This document shows positions 17,163-24,111 of a stretch of 64,000 nucleotides of DNA, piece after piece. The stretch comes from Pedobacter sp. L105. GTDB lineage: Bacteria; Bacteroidota; Bacteroidia; Sphingobacteriales; Sphingobacteriaceae. The first letter of the stretch is position 1, and each line of letters starts with the position of its first letter. Both the position numbers and the translations under genes were made by a program. The notes below the pieces were generated by a model. It made no database searches, was not told where the DNA came from, and saw nothing but the letters and a program-made list of their open reading frames with translations. The stretch covers positions 372,001 to 436,000 of the forward strand of contig NZ_LMUP01000004.1 of the NCBI RefSeq assembly GCF_009765875.1, written 5' to 3'.

Positions 17163-18440
17163 TTAGTTAACCGGTTTCGCATTAATTTCATCCAGCGTCA
17201 GGCCCAAAAGGCTTTTGGTTTTGGTGTAAGTGATACCAGCAACTACAATGGTCATACAACCGCCAAATACTACTGCAGGAACAGTTCTCATCAATCTTGC
17301 CGTTAAGCCCGACTCAAACGCGCCAATCTCATTGGAAGAGCCAATAAACATGCTGTTTACTGCAGATACCCTGCCCCGCATTTGATCGGGGGTAAGCAGT
17401 TGCATTATGGTAGACCTGATCAATACACTTACACTATCAAATGCACCTTCCAAAAACAGGAATACCAGGGTCAGATAGAAATTTTTTGATAATCCATAAC
17501 AGATGATACTGGTAGCAAAACCAACTACGGCGATCAGCAGGTTTCTCCATGGTCTGTTCATTGGAGAGATTCTGGCCATAGCCAGCATGGTTAAAACAGA
17601 TCCAGCCGATGATGCAGCGCGCATCAGGCCTAATCCTTCAGATCCTACTTTTAAAATATCATTGGCAAATACCGGTAATAAGGCCACGGCACCGCCAAAA
17701 AATACAGAGAAGAGGTCTAAACTCATTGCACCCAGCATAATTTTATTTTTAAAGACAAACTGAACACCTTCATTGAGGCTTTTCATAATGCTCTCTTTAG
17801 GGATATAAGTTGCGGGGTGTTTTTTCAGGAAGAAGATACAAACTAAAGCAATGGCGATGAACAGCAGGATAACCACATAAGTAGCGGTAATACCAAAGAA
17901 ACCATAAATTAATCCACCTGCCGCCGGCCCGACAATAGAGGCGGTCATATAGGTAGAGCTGTTCCAGGTGGTGGAATTGGGATACAATTCCTTAGGAATA
18001 ATTTGCGCCATCAGGGAAAAAGTAGCGGGATTAAAAAATCCGCGGGCAATTCCGATAAAGAAAACACAGATATACATGATCGGAATGATATAGCCGACCG
18101 GAATATAGGGGCTCATTTTTGCTGATGTGGCGATCAGCATAATAAACGAACTCAGGAAAACACAGCAGAAGATTTTTAAGAGCAGTCCTCTTTTTTCCGA
18201 TTTATCGGCTATATATCCACCATAAAGGGCAATACCTATAGCTGGGATCGCTTCGCAAAGCCCTATTAATCCTAGTGAAAGTGGGTCTTTTGTTAAATGA
18301 TAAATATGGAAACCGATAATTACGGCCTGCATTTGATAAGCGAAGGTGAAGAAGAAACGCATACCAAGGTATGATCTGAATTCCCTGAAACGCAGGGCCG
18401 CATATGGATCTTTTTTTTCTACGATTTTGGGGCTGTCCAA
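17163..18440 (-). CDS. MFS transporter (MFS_3/enterobactin-exporter-like group)
   Basis: A 425-residue membrane protein with about 12 hydrophobic helices. It starts with LRFREFRSYLGMRFFFTFAYQMQ and has the cytoplasmic-loop motif GGYIADKSEKRGLLL between helices 2 and 3, FIGIARGFFNPATFSLMAQIIP and the second-half motif LTPDQMRGRVSAVNSMFIGSSNEIGAFESG. These fit the MFS_3 group, which exports siderophores or drugs. The substrate is unknown. The start is TTG at 18440. It converges on the broken gene at 17081-17160. Confidence 0.82.
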   Translation of the reverse strand: MDSPKIVEKKDPYAALRFREFRSYLGMRFFFTFAYQMQAVIIGFHIYHLTKDPLSLGLIGLCEAIPAIGIALYGGYIADKSEKRGLLLKIFCCVFLSSFIMLIATSAKMSPYIPVGYIIPIMYICVFFIGIARGFFNPATFSLMAQIIPKELYPNSTTWNSSTYMTASIVGPAAGGLIYGFFGITATYVVILLFIAIALVCIFFLKKHPATYIPKESIMKSLNEGVQFVFKNKIMLGAMSLDLFSVFFGGAVALLPVFANDILKVGSEGLGLMRAASSAGSVLTMLAMARISPMNRPWRNLLIAVVGFATSIICYGLSKNFYLTLVFLFLEGAFDSVSVLIRSTIMQLLTPDQMRGRVSAVNSMFIGSSNEIGAFESGLTARLMRTVPAVVFGGCMTIVVAGITYTKTKSLLGLTLDEINAKPVN

Positions 18441-18509
18441 GGGCGAATGATTTGCAGTAAAGGTAAGGTTTAACTGTTAGAGCTAAGGCTTTTTAGTATA
18501 AAAATAATG

Positions 18510-19142
18510 CTACATGATTTCGTTATAGAAATCCTCATAAGCGGTTTTCATGTCCGGTGCCTGATTGATTGCAGACGAAGCAGCAATACCAAATATGCCT
18601 GTTTCCATCAGTTTTGCTACATCTTCCAGTTTTACCCCGCCAACTGCCAGTACCGGCAGGTCAATTCCTTTTTCTTTTAATATAGAGATGATAGTCTCAT
18701 AACCGGACAATCCTAGTAAAGGTGAATTATTAGGTTTGGTAGTGGTAATACTAAAAGGGCCACAGCCTGCATAGTCAGCTCCTTCAGCAGCCAGTCTGAT
18801 CAAACCTTCAACCGTGTTAGAAGAACCACCAATGGTGATGTCTTCTCCGAGTTGCTCTCTGAGGGCAACAAAGTCGGCATCCATATCTTCAATATGAAAA
18901 CCCTGTATATCTGCTTTTCTGTTCAGGTGGATGTGGTTGGTTACGATAAGGGTAGCTCCCCAATCGTCACAGATTTCCGCAATTGCATGAATATCTTTCA
19001 AAAGGGATTCATCATCTTTGGTTAAACAGCGGTATTGAACCCATTTTGCTCCTGCTTCGCAGGCAATTTGTGCCTGTTCGATGTGAGTATGCTGAGCGAT
19101 ATCGTGTGTAATAAAGTGTAGCTTTTCGATGAATTTTTTCAT
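18510..19142 (-). CDS. thiE: thiamine phosphate synthase family protein, divergent
   Basis: A 210-residue TIM barrel. ThiE joins hydroxymethylpyrimidine diphosphate and thiazole phosphate to make thiamine phosphate. Family motifs seen: TLIVTNHIHL, IGGSSNT, GADYAGCGPFSITTTKPN and LPVLAVGGVKLEDV. Some positions differ from classical ThiE: WVQYRCLTKD replaces the usual QLREK-type segment, and GFHIEDMD replaces HLGQED. It may be the second ThiE/TenI-like type found in Bacteroidota. It follows a TonB receptor gene controlled by a TPP riboswitch, which supports a thiamine role. The function is likely; strict equivalence to ThiE is less sure. Confidence 0.75.
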   Translation of the reverse strand: MKKFIEKLHFITHDIAQHTHIEQAQIACEAGAKWVQYRCLTKDDESLLKDIHAIAEICDDWGATLIVTNHIHLNRKADIQGFHIEDMDADFVALREQLGEDITIGGSSNTVEGLIRLAAEGADYAGCGPFSITTTKPNNSPLLGLSGYETIISILKEKGIDLPVLAVGGVKLEDVAKLMETGIFGIAASSAINQAPDMKTAYEDFYNEIM

Positions 19143-19217
19143 TAGAATATATCTGTTTTATCAGTAGTATTTATAGTTTGTTATTGCCTTCTGGCTGCCT
19201 CCGGCGATTTAATAGTT

Positions 19218-19278
19218 ATGAAGCTATCATAAGCTTATTCATTGCGGTTTGTAAGCTGACTGCTTATGATAATTTCAT
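19218..19278. repeat. structured intergenic repeat, copy A (61 bp)
   Basis: Begins ATGAAGCT and ends TTTCAT. The arms TATCATAAGC and GCTTATGATA pair perfectly inside an ATGAA/TTCAT outer stem, with GTAAGCTG in the loop. Similar elements lie at 39366-39427 and 62858-62918. A TTGCCTTC block 34 bp upstream (19184) is shared with copy B. It lies between thiE and the TonB receptor gene. Confidence 0.7.
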
Positions 19279-19294
19279 TGTATAATTTCACATA

Positions 19295-19335
19295 ATGAAC
19301 CTGGCATAGTATTTTAAAAACTATAACAGGTTCAT
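19295..19335 (-). terminator. stem-loop downstream of the thiamine TonB receptor gene
   Basis: ATGAACCTG (19295-19303) pairs with CAGGTTCAT (19327-19335), with ATAGT/ACTAT extending it. It lies 16 bp after the receptor stop. No T-run follows, so it may be a weak terminator or a 3'-end stabiliser between receptor and thiE. Confidence 0.45.
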
Positions 19336-19351
19336 CGGGTAAAGATAGATG

Positions 19352-21802
19352 TTAGAATTTAACATTCAGTGACAGCAGGAAGTTAGTTCCTGCCTGCGGA
19401 AAGTAAAAATTCTCGTCTGTACGGCTGCCACCGCTTTGATATCCGTAAGTATAACCGTTGCTTTCATATTTTTTGTTCAAAATATTATTGGCTAGTAAAC
19501 CAATATTCATATTCTTCACGCCTTTGAAACTAAAGTCATATCCCAAACGTGCATTCTCAACAACATATCCGTTCAGCTTTCTGCTCTCACTTTGTGTATT
19601 GTCCATGTATTGCTTGCTCACATATTTGCTCTGCAGGGCGATAGCAAATCCCTTTGCTGGTTTATACACTACTTCGCCAAATACTACTGCATCAGGAGAA
19701 AAAGAGATGTCAGGATTTTTATAATTGTTTTCAATCACCGTGTTATTGTCATAGTTGGAAAGGTATTCCGTGAAGTTCTCTATTTTGTTTCTGCTGAAAG
19801 CGGCATTACCATTCAACTGGAAAAACCTGCTTAACGTATAAGAGCCGTCAAATTCTACGCCTATTCTTGAACTTTTTGGAACATTCTGACGAATACTGGC
19901 CCCTACATCACTCAGTTTACCGGTAATCACCAGCTGATCTTTGTAGAACATGCCATACACATTTAAGCCGGCACTGAAACCTGTGCCTTTGATACGGTAT
20001 CCTGCTTCGGCATCGTATAAACGCTCTGGCTTAGGCAGCGTACCCGGATTTGCATCTACATAATCGTCGCGGTCGCCTTCTTTATTGGCAATGCTGAAAG
20101 AAGAATAAAAATTACTTCCCGGGTTGATGGTATAAGTTGCGCCTAATTTAGGATTAAAGAAATTCTTTTTATCGTGGATATTGAAAGGCAGCAGGTCATT
20201 GTCATCCCCTGTAATATCATATTTGATTGCCCTGTATTGCATATCAGCGAAAATAGTCAGCTTTTCTACAGGCGTATAAGTAGCTTTTGCAAAAATGTTA
20301 AAGTCATTTTTATCACCGTCACCGTCATAATAATGATCGGAATTATTCAATGTAGAAGCTACCTGCTCCCAAACGATCTGTCCGTAATGTCTGCCGCGGT
20401 ATTGATTATAAGCACCGCCTACAGTAAAGTTTAAATTGGAAGCAGCTTTATAATTAAAGTTATACGTAGCCCCGTAAAAATCATTGTTCAGCCAGCGCCG
20501 GCGTACCAGGTCTGTGGCTGTTACCGGTGCTCCATTTATAATCGGGTTGGGTAATCCGTAATCTGAAAAATTCTGGTCTTTCATATACTCTTCATAATAC
20601 CCTCTACCGTAAGTATAATGGAGTGCCCCGTTAAAAGAGAACTTATCATTGAACTGTTTGGCATAGAGCATCTGGTAATTGTCCTGCGCATAATTATCAT
20701 TCTGATCTTTATAGGTGAAAGAATTATAAGTTCTGCTGTTAGAATTTAACAGGTTAGCGGCGTCTGCTGCATCCAGACCGTTTCTTGCAATATAGGCTTC
20801 CATTCCTGGTACATCTCCGTCAAGGCGCGACTGTGGTACACCATTCCAGGACTGGTATGTTTTCTCCGTTCCGGAGAAGACCACAAAGCGCAGCAGGTCG
20901 GTTTTTCCATGATAAGCACCCGATAGGAAATAAGATTTGAGCAGGGAGGCCCCGCGGTCTACATAACCGTCGGACTGTATCCTGGATAAACGACCATCAA
21001 AACTGAATTTGTTATCAATCAGTCCTGTTCCTAATTTGATTGTATTCTTTAGCGTATTGAAAGATCCGTAAGTGTTATTCACCTCTGCATAAGGTGTCAG
21101 TTCCGGCGCAGCAGTCTGTATATTTAAACTACCGCCAAAAGCACCTGCCCCATTGGTAGATGTTCCTACACCGCGCTGGATCTGGATACTTTCAACCGAA
21201 GAAGCAAAATCGGGCATATCTACCCAAAAGGAACCCTGACTTTCAGAATCGTTTACAGGGATACCGTTTACGGTGACATTTACCCGGGTTGCATCACTTC
21301 CCCTGATACGGATTCCTGTATAACCCACACCCGCTCCTGCATCTGAAGTAACCACCACTCCCGGGGTATTATTAATGATAAAAGGAAGATCCTGACCAAA
21401 GTTGTTGGCTTCAATCTCAGATTTACTGACGTTTTTATAGGTTGTACCTGATTTTTCCGTTGCTCTGGTGGCCATCACCACTACTTCATCCGCTAAAAAA
21501 GCAGAAGGAACAAGACTAAAATCTACCGTTTGGTCACTGCTGACGTCAATAGTTTTTTCCTGTGTTTCATAACCGACGTAACTTACGCTGAGGGTATATT
21601 TGCCCGCTTTAATCGTGTTCAGCTGGAATTTTCCATGGTTATCGGTAGTAGTGCCTTTAGCTATACCTTTGATGATAATGCTGGCTCCGGGTAAAAAAGC
21701 CTGACTCGTTTTTTCGGTCACGGATCCGGAAATAGTGAATTGCGCTTTGGTTAACAAAGGCAAGAGCAATACGGCTATTGCTGAGAGTAATAATTTTTTC
21801 AA
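19352..21802 (-). CDS. TonB-dependent outer-membrane receptor, probably for thiamine
   Basis: An 816-residue receptor. Residues 1-20 are a signal peptide (ends TKAQ). Residues about 22-105 are a carboxypeptidase-regulatory-like beta domain (SGSVTEKTSQAFLPGASIIIKG, in part). The plug follows (IINNTPGVVVTSDAG, GIRIRGSDATRVNVTVNGIPVND, IQIQRGVGTSTNGAGAFGGSLNI) and then the 22-stranded barrel, ending in an aromatic-type strand (LLSLNVKF). A TPP riboswitch in its leader points to uptake of thiamine or its phosphates across the outer membrane, powered by TonB-ExbBD encoded elsewhere. The start is TTG at 21802. Confidence 0.9.
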   Translation of the reverse strand: MKKLLLSAIAVLLLPLLTKAQFTISGSVTEKTSQAFLPGASIIIKGIAKGTTTDNHGKFQLNTIKAGKYTLSVSYVGYETQEKTIDVSSDQTVDFSLVPSAFLADEVVVMATRATEKSGTTYKNVSKSEIEANNFGQDLPFIINNTPGVVVTSDAGAGVGYTGIRIRGSDATRVNVTVNGIPVNDSESQGSFWVDMPDFASSVESIQIQRGVGTSTNGAGAFGGSLNIQTAAPELTPYAEVNNTYGSFNTLKNTIKLGTGLIDNKFSFDGRLSRIQSDGYVDRGASLLKSYFLSGAYHGKTDLLRFVVFSGTEKTYQSWNGVPQSRLDGDVPGMEAYIARNGLDAADAANLLNSNSRTYNSFTYKDQNDNYAQDNYQMLYAKQFNDKFSFNGALHYTYGRGYYEEYMKDQNFSDYGLPNPIINGAPVTATDLVRRRWLNNDFYGATYNFNYKAASNLNFTVGGAYNQYRGRHYGQIVWEQVASTLNNSDHYYDGDGDKNDFNIFAKATYTPVEKLTIFADMQYRAIKYDITGDDNDLLPFNIHDKKNFFNPKLGATYTINPGSNFYSSFSIANKEGDRDDYVDANPGTLPKPERLYDAEAGYRIKGTGFSAGLNVYGMFYKDQLVITGKLSDVGASIRQNVPKSSRIGVEFDGSYTLSRFFQLNGNAAFSRNKIENFTEYLSNYDNNTVIENNYKNPDISFSPDAVVFGEVVYKPAKGFAIALQSKYVSKQYMDNTQSESRKLNGYVVENARLGYDFSFKGVKNMNIGLLANNILNKKYESNGYTYGYQSGGSRTDENFYFPQAGTNFLLSLNVKF

Positions 21803-21828
21803 CTTTTAATGTTTTTAGTAAAACCTGC

Positions 21829-21848
21829 TGTAAGTAGGGGTACTTACA
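21829..21848 (-). promoter_or_regulatory. stem-loop between TPP aptamer and receptor start
   Basis: TGTAAGTA and TACTTACA form a perfect 8-bp stem with a GGGG loop (CCCC on the transcript). It sits where an expression platform is expected. Followed in the transcript by GCAGGTTTT, so a terminator is possible but weak. Confidence 0.5.
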
Positions 21849-21871
21849 GTTTAGTTAAACTCCATAACTCC

Positions 21872-21995
21872 AATCCCTCCGCCGGCATTACCCGGATCAG
21901 GTGCATATCTGCTCAGCAGGATTTAACGCTGCTCGCAGATAATGGGTATGTTCTCAGCCTGTCTTTGTGTTTTTTACAAAACAAGGCACCCCTTT
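21872..21995 (-). ncRNA. TPP riboswitch (THI element)
   Basis: Reading the minus strand, the leader has AAGGGGTGCC, GGCTGAGAACATACCC, then ACCTGATCCGGGTAATGCC and GGAGGGA. These are the conserved thiamine-pyrophosphate aptamer blocks (pyrimidine-sensing and pyrophosphate-sensing arms). It lies directly upstream of the TonB receptor gene and should repress it when TPP is abundant. Confidence 0.95.
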
Positions 21996-22004
21996 TGATA
22001 TCGG

Positions 22005-22034
22005 CAAATGTATAAATTAATTTAGGAAAATCAA
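22005..22034 (-). promoter_or_regulatory. promoter of the TPP-riboswitch transcript
   Basis: On the minus strand TACATTTG (22005-22012) fits TAnnTTTG, with TTG at 22032-22034 at a 19-bp spacing. The start would be just before the aptamer, so the riboswitch unit is separate from the pnuC/kinase genes upstream. Confidence 0.65.
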
Positions 22035-22052
22035 TTCAGCCTGCTCTTTAAG

Positions 22053-22577
22053 CTATTTTTGTTGCGATAGAAAGACATCTATGGCTGTGATGGCGTTATC
22101 CAGCCGATCTTCAATACCTCTGATCAATACATAATTGGCACCCAGGTTATCCAGTTCTTTATACCAGGTAGCCATGAAATGTTCACGCATATGCGGAAAA
22201 TCGCGCAGCGGATCTTCTTCCCAGGGCAGGTCGATGTCAAGTAATAGGTAAAGGTCGTAAGTTCTTTCTGTTAGCGCATCCAGTACAATTTGCGGGGTTT
22301 CACCCAGCATTTCATCACTCCATATTTTTACGGTTAAAAAGGTGGTATCGCAAAAGATGAAGTCTTTTTCTGCCATGGCCAGCACAGATTCTTCCAGGGC
22401 TACCTGCCCGTGGAACATATTGGTCTCATCCTGCATGGTACAAGGACCTGTCAGTGCAGCACAATAATAACGCGCAAATTCTGCTACCCAAAGCGTTTGA
22501 TAATGTTTGGCCAGGCTTTTGGTCAGTGTAGATTTACCCGTGCTTTCCGGGCCTACAATAGCGATCTTCTTTATCAT
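22053..22577 (-). CDS. NadR-like P-loop kinase (ribosylnicotinamide-kinase type)
   Basis: A 174-residue P-loop protein. Walker A is GPESTGKSTLTKSL at residues about 9-22. WVAEFARYY, FIFCDTTFLTVKIW and YDLYLLLDIDLPWEEDPLRDFP match the C-terminal kinase domain of NadR, which phosphorylates nicotinamide riboside. The NMN-adenylyltransferase domain of full NadR is absent. It overlaps pnuC by 4 bp, so the pair probably imports and traps a nucleoside-like vitamin. Nicotinamide riboside is the usual substrate, but the neighbouring thiamine genes leave open a thiamine role. Confidence 0.75.
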   Translation of the reverse strand: MIKKIAIVGPESTGKSTLTKSLAKHYQTLWVAEFARYYCAALTGPCTMQDETNMFHGQVALEESVLAMAEKDFIFCDTTFLTVKIWSDEMLGETPQIVLDALTERTYDLYLLLDIDLPWEEDPLRDFPHMREHFMATWYKELDNLGANYVLIRGIEDRLDNAITAIDVFLSQQK

Positions 22578-23197
22578 TTTAGTTCTTCCACATAAATTTT
22601 CTTCCAGCCTTTATAACCTACCCAGGCGATATAAACATACAGGGCATACATAATCGATGTAGCATACAATCCTTTGGAGATATATACCGCCACATAGATG
22701 ATGTCCACAAATATCCAGATCAGCCAGTTCTGCAATACTTTCCTTGCCAGCAATAATTGTGCTACCAGGCTACAGGCTGTACAAAAGCTATCTATAAAAG
22801 GAAAGGCCGCATCGGTATTTTGCCGTAGTACAAAACCCAGGATCGCTGTAAAAGCAATGATACTGACCACTGATAAAGCGATTTCCTTTTTCGTGATCAT
22901 CAATACCGGTGTATCGGCCTCCGCATTGTTTTTATTTTTAGTCCAGAAATACCAGCCATAACTGCTCATGGCTAAAAAGTAGAACTGAAGGCCCATGTCA
23001 GCATACAGTTTACTTTTATAAAAAATAAAAATATAAATGATCACGCTCACCAGGGCAATAGGCCAGTTCAGGATATTGTTTTTTGCAGCCAGCCACACAC
23101 ATAATATTCCGGTGATTACGCCGCACCATTCCAGGGGGCTGGTCTGGGTAAAAAAAGTTGTCAAACTCTGCCTGACCGCGTCAATCAATGATACCAT
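22574..23197 (-). CDS. PnuC-family vitamin transporter (nicotinamide riboside or thiamine)
   Basis: A 207-residue membrane protein with about seven helices. WCGVITGILCVWLAAKNNILNWPIALVSV in part, LYADMGLQFYF and SSYGWYFW are PnuC/SemiSWEET-like family features. PnuC moves nicotinamide riboside; the Bacteroidota paralogue PnuT moves thiamine. Coupling to a NadR-like kinase favours nicotinamide riboside, and position next to a TPP-controlled receptor favours thiamine. The sequence alone does not decide. TATATTTA lies four bases before the ATG. Confidence 0.82.
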   Translation of the reverse strand: MVSLIDAVRQSLTTFFTQTSPLEWCGVITGILCVWLAAKNNILNWPIALVSVIIYIFIFYKSKLYADMGLQFYFLAMSSYGWYFWTKNKNNAEADTPVLMITKKEIALSVVSIIAFTAILGFVLRQNTDAAFPFIDSFCTACSLVAQLLLARKVLQNWLIWIFVDIIYVAVYISKGLYATSIMYALYVYIAWVGYKGWKKIYVEELK

Positions 23198-23201
23198 GCG
23201 C

Positions 23202-23209
23202 TAAATATA
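23202..23209 (-). promoter_or_regulatory. candidate -7 element of pnuC
   Basis: TATATTTA on the minus strand is one base off TAnnTTTG and ends four bases before the ATG. It may give a leaderless transcript. Confidence 0.35.
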
Positions 23210-23211
23210 AA

Positions 23212-23242
23212 AAATCCGGCAGGGATGAACGTCCCTACCGGA
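23212..23242 (-). terminator. terminator of the lipoprotein gene
   Basis: TCCGGCAGGGA and TCCCTACCGGA pair with one mismatch around a 6-nt loop. On the minus strand a T-run (TTTTTTA) follows. It also abuts the pnuC promoter. Confidence 0.8.
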
Positions 23243-23305
23243 TAATAAACCAAACAAACTATTTATGAAGAATACCCTCAATGCAATAAATTGCAGAGGA
23301 TGCTT

Positions 23306-23827
23306 TTATTTGTTTTTTGGCGCAGCGCTGAAACCTAAAGAGGTTTTAACACTTACGTCCTGATCAAGGCCGTCTCTCAGCACATATTCCATACGTACTT
23401 TAATTACATTGCCTTTTACGTATTTGTCTAGAAAACGTGAATTATCTATGTCTAGTACCAGTTCTGAGCCAATATGTTCAGAAATATCATTTCGTGACGC
23501 TACCATGACCTCGCCGCTATTTCCGGTAGAAAGGAATATTTTTACCGACTTGAACATACCCATGCTTTTGTCTCTCGGATTGGTAGAAATTAACCTTGCG
23601 GAGGCCATTCTTACTTCTTTAATATATTTATTGCCATTGATATTACCAACAGATTCATCAAAGCTTCCTGCAATACTGGAAGCGGAAGTAACTTTGTCTT
23701 TTACTACTGTGGCAGGGATGATCAGGTTAGTGGTATAAGGAAAACTGGATTTAATAATAGACTGAACAGTTCCGCATCCGCTGAATAGAATAACTGCTGC
23801 GCAAACTGTGAATAATAATTTTTTCAT
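23306..23827 (-). CDS. lipoprotein of unknown function
   Basis: A 173-residue protein with a lipoprotein signal peptide (residues 1-18; lipobox LFSGC with the Cys at 19). The rest is a beta-rich domain with SARLISTNPRDKSMGMFKSVKIFLS and LVLDIDNSRFLDKYVKGNVIKVRMEY in part, reminiscent of periplasmic LEA/DUF-type beta sandwiches. I do not recognise a named family. It appears monocistronic, with its own terminator. Confidence 0.65.
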   Translation of the reverse strand: MKKLLFTVCAAVILFSGCGTVQSIIKSSFPYTTNLIIPATVVKDKVTSASSIAGSFDESVGNINGNKYIKEVRMASARLISTNPRDKSMGMFKSVKIFLSTGNSGEVMVASRNDISEHIGSELVLDIDNSRFLDKYVKGNVIKVRMEYVLRDGLDQDVSVKTSLGFSAAPKNK

Positions 23828-23988
23828 TTGATATGATTATAGAGAATAATGAATAATAACGTGCAAAACAAGGGTGAATTGCACGCTGCAAAAATAACTA
23901 GTTTAGCGTCATATGAGTGCGTTTTTTTAACAGAATTGCTTAATCATTTCTTTTTTTTAAAATCTGAAACTTATGTCGCCTAAAACTG

Positions 23989-23996
23989 TATCTTTG
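23989..23996 (+). promoter_or_regulatory. -7 promoter element of carB
   Basis: TATCTTTG fits the Bacteroidota consensus and is identical to the rplM element. A weak TCTG lies 22 bp upstream in place of TTTG. Confidence 0.6.
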
Positions 23997-23997
23997 C

Positions 23998-24019
23998 ATC
24001 CCGACAGAAGAGTCGGGAT
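23998..24019 (+). promoter_or_regulatory. hairpin at the predicted 5' end of the carB transcript
   Basis: ATCCCGAC (23998-24005) and GTCGGGAT (24012-24019) make a perfect 8-bp stem with a 6-nt loop, starting within 2 nt of the predicted transcription start. About 92 nt of leader follow before carB. Confidence 0.55.
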
Positions 24020-24111
24020 TCTTTATACTATAGCACAGAAAATCTCGCCAGCTATCAGGTCTTACAAGACCAGCATTTATTTATAAATACTTTAGACTTT
24101 TTTAAAGCCTT

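Noticed and set aside
21809-22015. A 68-codon plus-strand frame
   Set aside because: It lies across the TPP riboswitch on the minus strand and has no coding features.
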